From Streptomyces zhihengii (GTDB lineage Bacteria > Actinomycetota > Actinomycetes > Streptomycetales > Streptomycetaceae), in contig NZ_JAFEJA010000001.1 in assembly GCF_016919245.1 (NCBI RefSeq), positions 3,258,001-3,322,000 on the forward strand: a DNA stretch of 64,000 nucleotides. The letters run 5' to 3'. Each line of letters opens with the position of its first letter. The stretch's first letter is position 1. The notes beneath the pieces were generated by a model that saw only the letters and a list, made by a program, of their open reading frames with translations, was not told where the DNA came from and made no database searches. Below are positions 9,220-16,932 of this stretch, piece after piece. Made by a program: the position numbers and the translations under genes.

Positions 9220-10149
9220 TCAGCGGCGCCGGAGGTCGGCGACACGGGCCGCCGGACGCTCGGGGTGGGCGTCCGGCGACAGCCCGCCGGCGGCGCTGCG
9301 CAGCCCCGTACGCGTACGGCGCTGGCCGGGGAGCGGGACGTCGTGGCGGGCGGGCCCGGCGGGCGCCTCCGCCCCGGCGACCGCGATCTGCACGCCCTGG
9401 TCCGCGAGCGCCTGGAGCTCCGTCGCGGCCCGGTCGTCGTGCACCGGCGGCTCGTCGGTCACCAGGCGGGTGATCACGTCCGTCGGCACGGTCTGGAACA
9501 TGGTGTCGGTGCCGAGCTTGGTGTGGTCCGCGAGGACCACGACCTCCGCCGCGGCCTGCACCAGCGCCCGGTCCACGCTCGCCGAGAGCATGTTGGAGGT
9601 GGACAGGCCCCGCTCGGCCGTGAGGCCGCTCCCGGAGAGGAAGGCGCGGGACACCCGCAGCCCCTGGAGGGACTGCTCGGCACCGCTGCCGACCAGGGCG
9701 TAGTTGGAGCCGCGCAGCGTGCCACCGGTCATCACGACCTCGACCCGGTTGGCGTGCGCCAGCGCCTGGGCGACCAGCAGGGAGTTGGTGACGACGGTCA
9801 GACCGGGGACGCGGGCGAGCCGGCGGGCCAGCTCCTGCGTGGTCGTCCCGGCGCCGACGACGATGGCCTCGCCCTCTTCGACGAGGCCGGCGGCGACGTC
9901 GGCGATGGCCGTCTTCTCGGCCGTGGCGGACAGGGACTTCTGCGGGAAGCCGGATTCACGGGTGAATCCGCCCGGCAGGACCGCACCGCCGTGGCGGCGG
10001 TCGAGGAGTCCTTCTGCCTCCAGTGCCCGCACGTCCCGCCGTACGGTCACTTCGGAGGTCTGGACGACGCGGGCGAGCTCCCGGAGCGACACGGCTCCGT
10101 TGGCGCGCACCATTTCGAGGATCAACTGACGACGTTCTGCAGCGAACAC
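9220..10149 (-). CDS. DeoR/GlpR-family transcriptional regulator
   Basis: A 309-residue protein starting at GTG 10149. The N-terminus is a DeoR winged helix (ERRQLILEMVRANGAVSLRELARVVQTSEVTVRRDVRALEAEGLLDRRHGGAV). It is followed by the DeoR sugar-phosphate sensor domain, with VGAGTTTQELARRL, TNSLLVAQ, MTGGTLR and LADHTKLG motifs. The last ~45 residues are a basic, Arg/Pro-rich extension not typical of the family. Its start codon lies exactly 7 nt after a TACTGT -10 hexamer, so the mRNA is probably leaderless. An AAAACTGAC inverted repeat overlaps that promoter and suggests autoregulation. It lies among nucleoside catabolic genes, so control by a sugar phosphate such as deoxyribose 5-phosphate is plausible but unproven. 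Confidence 0.9.
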   Translation of the reverse strand: MFAAERRQLILEMVRANGAVSLRELARVVQTSEVTVRRDVRALEAEGLLDRRHGGAVLPGGFTRESGFPQKSLSATAEKTAIADVAAGLVEEGEAIVVGAGTTTQELARRLARVPGLTVVTNSLLVAQALAHANRVEVVMTGGTLRGSNYALVGSGAEQSLQGLRVSRAFLSGSGLTAERGLSTSNMLSASVDRALVQAAAEVVVLADHTKLGTDTMFQTVPTDVITRLVTDEPPVHDDRAATELQALADQGVQIAVAGAEAPAGPARHDVPLPGQRRTRTGLRSAAGGLSPDAHPERPAARVADLRRR

Positions 10150-10183
10150 AAAACTGACAGTAACCCCACCGCCCGTCAGTTTT
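10150..10183. promoter_or_regulatory. Inverted repeat over the DeoR-family gene's promoter
   Basis: AAAACTGAC (10150-10158) and GTCAGTTTT (10175-10183) are exact reverse complements with a 16-bp spacer. On the minus strand a TACTGT -10 lies between the arms, 7 nt before the GTG start. This is a good candidate autoregulatory operator of the adjacent DeoR protein. It does not resemble the CTACGCGCGTAG box of the nucleoside genes. Confidence 0.6.
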
Positions 10184-10218
10184 CAGCTCTATGCACCGGA
10201 TATCGGAAATTGCGCACT

Positions 10219-10252
10219 TGGGAGGCCGCCAAGTGATATAGACGGCCTCCCA
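10219..10252 (-). terminator. Terminator hairpin downstream of lpdA
   Basis: A 10-bp stem (10219-10228 with 10243-10252) closes a 14-nt AT-rich loop. It sits about 60 nt beyond the lpdA stop, read on the minus strand, and upstream of the DeoR gene's own promoter. Confidence 0.6.
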
Positions 10253-10314
10253 GTTGATCGCATCGCGCGCGGAGTGCCCGGGGTTCGCCGGGTTTCTTCC
10301 CCCGGCGGGGGCCG

Positions 10315-11754
10315 TCAGCCCTCGCCCTCGGTCTTCCGGGTGTGGAGCTGACGTGCCACTTCGGCGATCGAACCCGACAGAGACGGGTACACGGTGAACG
10401 CGTTCGCGATCTGTTCCACCGTCAGGTTGTTGTCGACCGCGATCGAGATGGGGTGGATCAGTTCCGAGGCGCGCGGCGAGACGACCACGCCGCCGACGAC
10501 GATCCCGGTGCCCGGCCGGCAGAAGATCTTGACGAAGCCGTCCCGGATGCCCTGCATCTTGGCGCGCGGGTTGCGCAGCAGCGGCAGCTTGACGACCCGG
10601 GCGTCGATCTTGCCCGCGTCCACGTCCGCCTGGGTGTAGCCGACGGTGGCGATCTCCGGGTCGGTGAAGACGTTGGACGACACCGTCTTGAGGTTCAGCG
10701 GCGCGACCGCGTCGCCGAGGAAGTGGTACATCGCGATGCGGCCCTGCATCGCCGCGACCGACGCCAGCGCGAAGATCCCGGTGACGTCGCCGGCCGCGTA
10801 GACGCCCGGCGCCGAGGTGCGCGACACCTTGTCCGTCCAGATGTGGCCCGAGTCCTTCAGCCGGACCCCCGCCTCCTCCAGGCCCATGCCCGCGGTGTTC
10901 GGGATGGCGCCGACCGCCATCAGGCAGTGGGTGCCGGAGATGACCCGGCCGTCGGAGAGGGTGACCTCGACCCGGTCGCCCACGCGCTTGGCGGACTCCG
11001 CGCGCGAGCGCGCCATCACGTTCATCCCGCGCCGGCGGAACACGTCCTCCAGCACCGCCGCCGCGTCCGGGTCCTCGCCCGGCAGGACCCGGTCGCGGGA
11101 GGAGACCAGGGTGACCCGCGAGCCGAGGGCCTGGTAGGCGCCCGCGAACTCGGCGCCCGTGACACCGGAGCCGACCACGATGAGCTCCTCCGGGAGCTCG
11201 GTCAGGTCGTAGACCTGCGTCCAGTTCAGGATGCGCTCGCCGTCGGGCTGGGCGTCCGGGATCTCGCGGGGGTGGCCGCCGGTCGCGATCAGCACGGCGT
11301 CCGCGGTGAGCGTCTCCTCGGTGCCGTCGCCGGCCCGCACGATCACCTTGCGGGAGCCGTCCACGGACTGCTGCCCGTCCAGCCGGCCGCGGCCGCGCAT
11401 CACCCGCGCGCCCGCCCGGGTGACGGAGGCGGTGATGTCGTGCGACTGGGCGAGCGCCAGGCGCTTCACACGGCGGTTGACCTTCCCGAGATCGACGCCG
11501 ACGACCCGGGCCGCCTGCTCGATGTGCGGGGTGTCGTCGGCCACGATGATGCCGAGTTCCTCGTAGGAGGAGTCGAAGGTCGTCATGACCTCGGCCGTGG
11601 CGATCAGGGTCTTCGACGGCACGCAGTCGGTCAGCACCGATGCCCCGCCCAGACCGTCGCAGTCGACGACGGTCACCTCCGCGCCGAGCTGGGCGGCCAC
11701 CAGGGCCGCCTCGTATCCGCCGGGTCCGCCGCCGATGATCACGATCCGGGTCAC
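10315..11754 (-). CDS. lpdA: NAD(P)H-quinone dehydrogenase of the LpdA type (disulfide-less flavoprotein)
   Basis: A 479-residue two-dinucleotide-binding-domain flavoprotein of the disulfide reductase fold. The N-terminal FAD motif is IVIIGGGPGGYEAALVAAQLGA, the NAD(P) motif is VVGSGVTGAEFAGAY, the second FAD motif is VYAAGDVTG, and a dimerisation domain follows. The active-site region reads GGASVLTDCVPSK: only one Cys (residue 44) remains, with Ser at 39 where the first redox Cys should be, and the C-terminal catalytic His-Glu dyad is replaced (VYPSLSG). This pattern matches the mycobacterial LpdA (Rv3303c) quinone-reductase branch rather than dihydrolipoamide dehydrogenase. It would reduce quinones with NAD(P)H and protect against oxidants. 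Upstream DNA holds a palindrome centred on AGTACGTACT. Confidence 0.88.
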   Translation of the reverse strand: MTRIVIIGGGPGGYEAALVAAQLGAEVTVVDCDGLGGASVLTDCVPSKTLIATAEVMTTFDSSYEELGIIVADDTPHIEQAARVVGVDLGKVNRRVKRLALAQSHDITASVTRAGARVMRGRGRLDGQQSVDGSRKVIVRAGDGTEETLTADAVLIATGGHPREIPDAQPDGERILNWTQVYDLTELPEELIVVGSGVTGAEFAGAYQALGSRVTLVSSRDRVLPGEDPDAAAVLEDVFRRRGMNVMARSRAESAKRVGDRVEVTLSDGRVISGTHCLMAVGAIPNTAGMGLEEAGVRLKDSGHIWTDKVSRTSAPGVYAAGDVTGIFALASVAAMQGRIAMYHFLGDAVAPLNLKTVSSNVFTDPEIATVGYTQADVDAGKIDARVVKLPLLRNPRAKMQGIRDGFVKIFCRPGTGIVVGGVVVSPRASELIHPISIAVDNNLTVEQIANAFTVYPSLSGSIAEVARQLHTRKTEGEG

Positions 11755-11830
11755 TGAAAAGTCCGCCTCGCATTGTCGATCCCGGCCCGCCTGCCCGCTC
11801 CGCCGGGGGTCCGGGGAGGTCCCCGGGGGA

Positions 11831-11848
11831 ATGCAGTACGTACTTCAT
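11831..11848. promoter_or_regulatory. Palindrome centred on AGTACGTACT between lpdA and cyclotransferase genes
   Basis: The 10-bp perfect palindrome at 11835-11844 is extended by matching ATG/CAT flanks. It sits about 75 bp upstream of the lpdA start. A similar AGTACGTAC lies upstream of the 5614-6102 membrane gene. It is a candidate operator; the regulator is not evident. Confidence 0.4.
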
Positions 11849-11969
11849 TGTCCCGCACCGCGCGGGTGTTCTCGCCACGGGGGCGGCGGTGCCCGCGGGG
11901 GGCGCCGGGCGGGCGGCCCCGCTCCGGCGTGTCCCCGCTCCCGCCCCGCGCTCCCGTACCCTCGATCCC

Positions 11970-12407
11970 ATGTCGCTCTACGCCGCGTACGCCGGCAACC
12001 TCGACGCGCGGCTGATGACCCGCCGCGCACCGCACTCCCCGCTGCGCAGCACGGGCTGGCTGAACGGCTGGCGCCTGACCTTCGGCGGGGAGCAGATGGG
12101 CTGGGAGGGCGCCCTGGCCACCATCGTCGAGGCGCCGCGTTCCCAGGTCTTCGTCGCGCTGTACGACATCGCGCCGATGGACGAGGACTCCATGGACCGC
12201 TGGGAGGGCGTGGGGCTCGACATCTACCGCCGGATGCGGGTGCGGGTGCACACGCTCGACGGCGAGGAGCCGGCCTGGGTGTACGTGCTCAACGCCTACG
12301 AGGGCGGCCTGCCCTCCGCCCGCTACCTGGGCGAGCTCGCGGACGCGGCGGAGTCGGCCGGCGCACCCCACGACTACGTGATGGAGCTGCGCAAGCGCCC
12401 CTGCTGA
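11970..12407 (+). CDS. Gamma-glutamylcyclotransferase family protein
   Basis: A 145-residue protein starting MSLYAAYAGNLDARLM. The YGSN-like substrate loop near the N-terminus appears here as YAGNL, and the fold pattern (RSTGWLNGWRLTFGG, then GALATIVEAP, LYDIAPMDEDSMDRWEG) is that of the AIG2/GGCT family. The acidic residues DEDSMDRWEG contain the expected catalytic Glu region. It would act in the cytosol on gamma-glutamyl groups or related amides; the actual substrate is unknown. The ATG at 11970 is chosen because the upstream frame is low-complexity and not family-like. It precedes the purine nucleoside phosphorylase gene by 135 bp. Confidence 0.8.
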   Translation: MSLYAAYAGNLDARLMTRRAPHSPLRSTGWLNGWRLTFGGEQMGWEGALATIVEAPRSQVFVALYDIAPMDEDSMDRWEGVGLDIYRRMRVRVHTLDGEEPAWVYVLNAYEGGLPSARYLGELADAAESAGAPHDYVMELRKRPC

Positions 12408-12504
12408 CCCGCCGGTCCCGGGGCCCGCACGACGCGCGGCCGTCATCCGGCCGTCATTCGTCGGAAACGACAAGACAACGATCCGAGGACCGTACGCGGC
12501 GTCA

Positions 12505-12518
12505 TCTACGCGCGTAGG
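12505..12518. promoter_or_regulatory. Nucleoside-regulon palindrome at the purine nucleoside phosphorylase promoter
   Basis: TCTACGCGCGTAGG contains the perfect 12-bp palindrome CTACGCGCGTAG. It lies just upstream of TACCCT (12530-12535), a candidate -10 located 7 nt before the GTG start at 12543. The box would thus cover the -35 region. The same core occurs at 16907, 29994, 38027, 42574 and, partially, 43840, always upstream of a nucleoside gene. Confidence 0.75.
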
Positions 12519-12542
12519 GATTCACGGGTTACCCTCATCGGC

Positions 12543-13373
12543 GTGAACGCATCTGTGAATCCGGACTCCCTCGGCCCTCTCGCCGACCCCCATGCCGCGG
12601 CCGACCAGGCCGCCGCGCGCCTGCGCGAGCTGACCGGCACCGGGACTCATGACGTCGCGCTGGTGATGGGCTCCGGCTGGGCCCCCGCGGTGGACGCGCT
12701 CGGCGCCCCCGAGGCGGAGTTCCCCGTCACCGATCTGCCCGGGTTCCCGCCCCCGGCCGTCGAGGGCCACGGCGGCACGGTCCGCTCCTACCGCATCGGC
12801 GACAAGCACGCGCTCGTCTTCCTCGGCCGTACGCACTTCTACGAGGGCCGCGGCGTGGCCGCCGTCGCCCACGGCGTGCGCACCGCCGTCGCCGCCGGCT
12901 GCAAGACCGTCGTGCTCACCAACGGCTGCGGCGGCCTCCGCGAGGGCATGCGCCCCGGCCAGCCGGTGCTCATCAGCGACCACATCAACCTGACGGCCGC
13001 CTCGCCGATCATCGGCGCCAACTTCGTCGACCTGACCGACCTGTACTCGCCGCGGCTGCGGGCCCTGTGCAAGGAGGTGGACGAGACGCTGGAGGAAGGC
13101 GTGTACGTCCAGTTCCCCGGCCCGCACTACGAGACCCCGGCCGAGATCGGCATGGTCCGCGTCATGGGCGGCGACCTGGTGGGCATGTCCACCGTGCTGG
13201 AGGCCATCGCCGCCCGCGAGGCGGGCGCCGAGGTGCTCGGCATCTCCCTCGTCACCAACCTCGCCGCCGGCCTGTCGGGCGAGCCGCTGAACCACGAGGA
13301 GGTCCTCCAGGCCGGCCGCGACTCGGCCGCCCGGATGGGGACGCTGCTGGCCCGGGTGCTGGAACGCCTCTGA
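12543..13373 (+). CDS. Purine nucleoside phosphorylase, trimeric type
   Basis: The 276-residue enzyme phosphorolyses inosine/guanosine (and the deoxy forms) to base plus pentose 1-phosphate. The low-molecular-mass trimeric PNP signatures are all visible: VMGSGW phosphate loop, [11 protein letters not shown], the [12 protein letters not shown] central motif, [25 protein letters not shown], and SLVTNLAAG with the base-contacting Asn. The GTG start at 12543 lies 7 nt after a TACCCT -10, which suggests a leaderless transcript. The conserved palindrome at 12505-12518 covers the -35 region. The phosphosugar mutase gene follows after 91 bp and probably shares the transcript, completing purine nucleoside to ribose 5-phosphate conversion. 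Confidence 0.94.
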   Translation: MNASVNPDSLGPLADPHAAADQAAARLRELTGTGTHDVALVMGSGWAPAVDALGAPEAEFPVTDLPGFPPPAVEGHGGTVRSYRIGDKHALVFLGRTHFYEGRGVAAVAHGVRTAVAAGCKTVVLTNGCGGLREGMRPGQPVLISDHINLTAASPIIGANFVDLTDLYSPRLRALCKEVDETLEEGVYVQFPGPHYETPAEIGMVRVMGGDLVGMSTVLEAIAAREAGAEVLGISLVTNLAAGLSGEPLNHEEVLQAGRDSAARMGTLLARVLERL

Positions 13374-13464
13374 CCCCCGGCGCGGGCGGCTGGGCGGGCG
13401 GCGGGGCCGCCGGCACTCCACCACGACGATCATCCTGACGATCACCACGAGAGGCGGACCAACC

Positions 13465-15114
13465 GTGCAGCACGACGTCATCACGCGGGCCCGGGCATGG
13501 CTGGCGGAGGACCCCGACCCCGAGACCCGCGCCGAACTCGCCGCGCTCCTCGACGCCGGGGACCTCGACGCGCTCGGTGAGCGGTTCGCCGGCACGCTCC
13601 AGTTCGGCACCGCCGGCCTGCGCGGCGAGCTGGGCGCCGGGCCCATGCGGATGAACCGGGTGGTCGTCATCCGCGCCGCCGCGGGCCTCGCCGCCTACCT
13701 CAAGGCCAAGGGCCGCGGCGACGGACTGGTCGTCGTCGGATACGACGCCCGCCACAAGTCCGCCGACTTCGCCCGCGACACCGCCGCCGTGATGACCGCC
13801 GCCGGGCTGCGGGCCGCCGTCCTGCCCCGCCCGCTGCCCACCCCGGTCCTCGCCTTCGCCATAAGGCACCTCGGGGCCGTCGCCGGGGTCGAGGTCACCG
13901 CCAGCCACAACCCGCCCCGCGACAACGGCTACAAGGTCTACCTCGGCGACGGCAGCCAGATCGTGCCCCCCGCCGACCGGGAGATCGCCGACGCCATCGA
14001 CGCGATCGCGAGCATCGACGACGTCCCGCGCGCCGACAAGGGCTGGCGGACCCTCGGCGACGAGGTCCTGCGCGCCTACCTGGAGCGCACCGACGCCGTG
14101 CTCTCCCCCCACTCCCCGCGCACCGCCCGCGTCGTCTACACCGCGATGCACGGCGTCGGCCGCGAGGTGCTGACCGCCGCCTTCGCCCGGGCCGGCTTCC
14201 CGCCGCCCGCGCTGGTGGCCGAACAGGCCGACCCGGACCCGGAGTTCCCCACCGTGGCGTTCCCCAATCCGGAGGAACCCGGCGCCATGGACCTCGCCTT
14301 CGAGGCGGCCCGGGCCGTCGCGCCCGACGCGGTCATCGCCAACGACCCCGACGCGGACCGCTGCGCCGTCGCCGTGCCGGACGCCTCCGCCGAGGGCGGC
14401 TGGCGCATGCTCCGCGGCGACGAGGTCGGCGCGCTGCTCGCCGCGCACCTCGTCCGCAAGGACGCGTCGGGCGTCTTCGCCGCCTCGATCGTCTCCTCCT
14501 CCCTCCTCGGCCGGATCGCCGCCGCCGCGGGCCTCCCCCACGAGGAGACCCTCACCGGCTTCAAGTGGATCGCCCGCGTGGAGGGGCTGCGCTACGGCTA
14601 CGAGGAGGCGCTCGGCTACTGCGTCGACCCCGGCGGCGTGCGCGACAAGGACGGCATCACGGCGGCGCTGCTCGTCACCGAGCTGGTCTCCGAGCTCAAG
14701 GAGCAGGGTCGGACGCTGACGGACCTGCTCGACGAGCTGGCCGTCGAGCACGGCCTGCACGCCACCGACCAGCTCTCCGTGCGCGTCGAGGACCTGACCG
14801 TCATCGCCGACGCCATGCGCACCCTGCGCGAGCACCCGCCGGAGTCCCTGGCGGGGCTGCGGGTCGTCTCCGCGGAGGACCTCACGGAGGGGTCGGCGAA
14901 GCTGCCCCCGACGGACGGGCTGCGGTATCACCTGGACGGTGAGTACACGGCCCGGGTCATCGTCCGCCCGAGCGGCACGGAGCCCAAGCTCAAGTGCTAC
15001 CTGGAGGTCGTCGTCCCCGTCCCGTCCGCCCCCGCGCTGCCCGCCGCGCGTGACGCGGCGGGCGTGGTCCTGGCGGCCCTGAAGCGCGACCTGTCCGTCG
15101 CGGCCGGGCTCTGA
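13465..15114 (+). CDS. Phosphohexomutase-superfamily phosphosugar mutase (probable phosphopentomutase)
   Basis: A 549-residue alpha-D-phosphohexomutase. Landmarks in order: FGTAGLRGELGAGP, the phosphoserine loop VEVTASHNPPRDNGYK, the metal-binding loop ANDPDADR, the sugar-binding EEALGYCV, and the C-terminal phosphate site RPSGTEPKLKCYLE. Annotation as phosphomannomutase/phosphoglucomutase would be conventional. The LRGELGAGPMRMN version and the length of about 550 are those of PGM2-like mutases that often act on ribose and deoxyribose 1-phosphates. Its place immediately after purine nucleoside phosphorylase and before deoC supports a phosphopentomutase role, but this is an inference. The GTG at 13465 has GAGAGGCGGA upstream. 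A palindromic repeat element follows the stop. Confidence 0.9.
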   Translation: MQHDVITRARAWLAEDPDPETRAELAALLDAGDLDALGERFAGTLQFGTAGLRGELGAGPMRMNRVVVIRAAAGLAAYLKAKGRGDGLVVVGYDARHKSADFARDTAAVMTAAGLRAAVLPRPLPTPVLAFAIRHLGAVAGVEVTASHNPPRDNGYKVYLGDGSQIVPPADREIADAIDAIASIDDVPRADKGWRTLGDEVLRAYLERTDAVLSPHSPRTARVVYTAMHGVGREVLTAAFARAGFPPPALVAEQADPDPEFPTVAFPNPEEPGAMDLAFEAARAVAPDAVIANDPDADRCAVAVPDASAEGGWRMLRGDEVGALLAAHLVRKDASGVFAASIVSSSLLGRIAAAAGLPHEETLTGFKWIARVEGLRYGYEEALGYCVDPGGVRDKDGITAALLVTELVSELKEQGRTLTDLLDELAVEHGLHATDQLSVRVEDLTVIADAMRTLREHPPESLAGLRVVSAEDLTEGSAKLPPTDGLRYHLDGEYTARVIVRPSGTEPKLKCYLEVVVPVPSAPALPAARDAAGVVLAALKRDLSVAAGL

Positions 15115-16077
15115 GGGGGGCCTCCTGGTTCCGGGGGCGCTCGGGCAGGGGTTGCCGGTCCCGTGCCGGCCGGGCTGATGGGGCTGGGGGCGTCCGCCGC
15201 GTGGTGGCCGGTGGTCGTGGCGCACCCCCGCTGCGCGCGGGGTGCGCTGGTGCCGGGCGGGCTGTTCCGGCGTGCCGGCCGGTGGTCGCGCACCCACGCT
15301 GCGCGCGGGTGTCCTCAAGCGCCGGACGGGCTGGGGTTGCCCGAGCACGGTCCGGTTGGTGCGGGTGCCGTTGGGGCGCTGCGGGGGTGGGTGCGGGCGA
15401 GGCTCGCCCGGGGTTGGCCCGTCCCTAGCTCGACGACCGTTTTATCGCCCTCACCCACCCCCTCCGCGCCCCCGCCCACGGGAACCGGCCCGTCCATCGT
15501 GGCGGAGGGGGTACTTCAGCCCCTCCGGCGCTTGACCACACCTGTGCGCAGCACGGTGCCACAACCCACGAACCGGCCCCGCCCGGGCACCCTCAGCCCG
15601 TCCGGCGCTTGAGGACACCGCGCGCAGCACGGTGCCGCGACCGACGAACCCGGGCACCCTCAGCCCGTCCGGCGATTGAGGACACCGTGCGCAGCGCGGT
15701 GCTGCGACCACCGGCCCGCAGGCGGGTCGATCCCACCACCAAGGGCGGACCGGTCCGCAGGCCCCGGGGACGGGGCGCGCAGGGGGCGTGGGCGGGCGAT
15801 AAAACGGTCGTCGAGCTAGGGCAACGCAGGATAGGGCGAGCCTCGCCCGCACACGCCCCCGGAGCGACCCGGGACCCCCACCCCACGAACCGGGCCCAGG
15901 CCGGGCAACCCCAGCCCGTCCGGCGCTTGAGGACACCCGCGCGCAGCGGGGGTGCGCCACGACCACCGGCCGGCACAGGGCCGGAACAGCCCGCCCGGCA
16001 CCAGGGCACCCCGCCCGCAGCGGGGGTGCGGGCACACGACGGCCCCCACGCCGGAACAGCCCCGAAACCAGAAGCCC
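15115..16077. repeat. Large palindromic intergenic repeat element, copy A
   Basis: No gene is supported in this 963-bp gap between convergent genes. The core element (15245-16007) is almost identical to 31161-31930. It is an imperfect inverted repeat: the left arm (15245-15450) matches the reverse complement of the right arm (15794-16007). The innermost 28 bp, including GATAAAACGGTCGTCGAGCT, are exact at 15423-15450 and 15794-15821. Between the arms stand roughly 70-bp tandem units starting CAGCCCGTCCGGCGCTTGAG (about 15521, 15597 and 15665). The same unit appears once in each arm (15311 reversed, 15913). The origin is unknown; it could be a MITE-like element or an elaborate bidirectional terminator. 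Confidence 0.85.
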
Positions 16078-16710
16078 CTACAGTGCCAGCAGCACCAGCG
16101 CGAGCACCGCCCCCGCGCCCAGGGGGGCGAGCAGTTCGAAGGCCCAGCGGGTGGTCGGCTCGCCCTGGGCCTCGGGCCGGCCCCCGAGCCGCTCCGCCGT
16201 CGCGCGGAGTTCCGCGATCGTGCGGTCGGCCGGCGCCATGCGGGACTCATCGTCGGAGACGTCCGCCGTGACGGACGTCCGCCCGTGCGGGTCGTCCGCC
16301 GCGCGCTGCATCTGCCGCCGGGCCGCCCGCTTGCGCTGCCGCAGCGAGACGGGGATGGCCCAGAGCTGGTACTTGGTGCCGGACTGCGTGACGAGCTCGC
16401 TCGAGTAGCTCGCGCGCACGTCCGCGACGGCGCCCCACGGCACGGTGACGGTACGGAAGGGGTTGCGGATCCGCAGCCGCTCGTCGTTGACGTGGACCGC
16501 GGGCCGGAAGGTGAAGGCGACGATCAGGGGGACGGCGAACAGGGCGACGGTCAGCGCCACCCAGGGCGCCCGGCCCTCCCCCCGGACGGCCGCGTCGACG
16601 ACGATCCAGCCGATGATCGCGAGCAGCAGCCCGCCGCCGGCCATGGCGGCGGGCGACCGGAAGACCCGGTCGGCGTAGGTGGGCTCGGCGGGCGGCTCGG
16701 AACTCGTCAT
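16078..16710 (-). CDS. PH-domain-containing membrane protein
   Basis: The 210-residue protein begins MTSSEPPAEPTYADRVFRSP. It has two adjacent transmembrane spans at about residues 21-65. A bacterial PH-like (bPH/YdbT-type) domain follows: FRPAVHVNDERLRIRNPFRTVTVPWGAVADVRASYSSELVTQSGTKYQLWAI, shown here only as a description of its hydrophobic pattern and W-G-x-V-x-x-V core. A basic stretch (LRQRKRAARRQMQRA) and a final hydrophobic segment at the C-terminus complete it. Such proteins are inner-membrane components of unknown role. It is divergent from deoC with about 220 bp between the starts and convergent with the phosphosugar mutase across the repeat element. Confidence 0.8.
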   Translation of the reverse strand: MTSSEPPAEPTYADRVFRSPAAMAGGGLLLAIIGWIVVDAAVRGEGRAPWVALTVALFAVPLIVAFTFRPAVHVNDERLRIRNPFRTVTVPWGAVADVRASYSSELVTQSGTKYQLWAIPVSLRQRKRAARRQMQRAADDPHGRTSVTADVSDDESRMAPADRTIAELRATAERLGGRPEAQGEPTTRWAFELLAPLGAGAVLALVLLAL

Positions 16711-16906
16711 GGGTCCGATTCTGCCGCACCGGCTCCCGTCGCCCCACGACAGGAGCCCCGCGCCCCCGGGGACACCGGGCCCAGGGGGCGGGCGCCGAAG
16801 GGCGGGGCCCCCGCCCCGGGGGCTCCCGGGGCGGGACCGGCGCGCCCCGCCCCGGGAGCCCCCCGCCCCGGCCCCCGGCCGGAACTCCCTCCCCCCTGTA
16901 CAGGTC

Positions 16907-16920
16907 GCTACGCGCGTAGA
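16907..16920. promoter_or_regulatory. Nucleoside-regulon palindrome inside the deoC promoter
   Basis: GCTACGCGCGTAGA contains the perfect CTACGCGCGTAG palindrome. It fills the 18-bp spacer between TGTACA (16897-16902, candidate -35) and TATGCT (16921-16926, candidate -10). Occupancy by a repressor would directly block RNA polymerase. The -10 ends six bases before the GTG at 16933. Confidence 0.78.
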
Positions 16921-16932
16921 TATGCTCATCTG

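Noticed and set aside
15115..16077. Possible insertion sequence with transposase.
   Set aside because: Several frames are open, but none resembles a transposase and they differ between the two copies; the element is non-coding.
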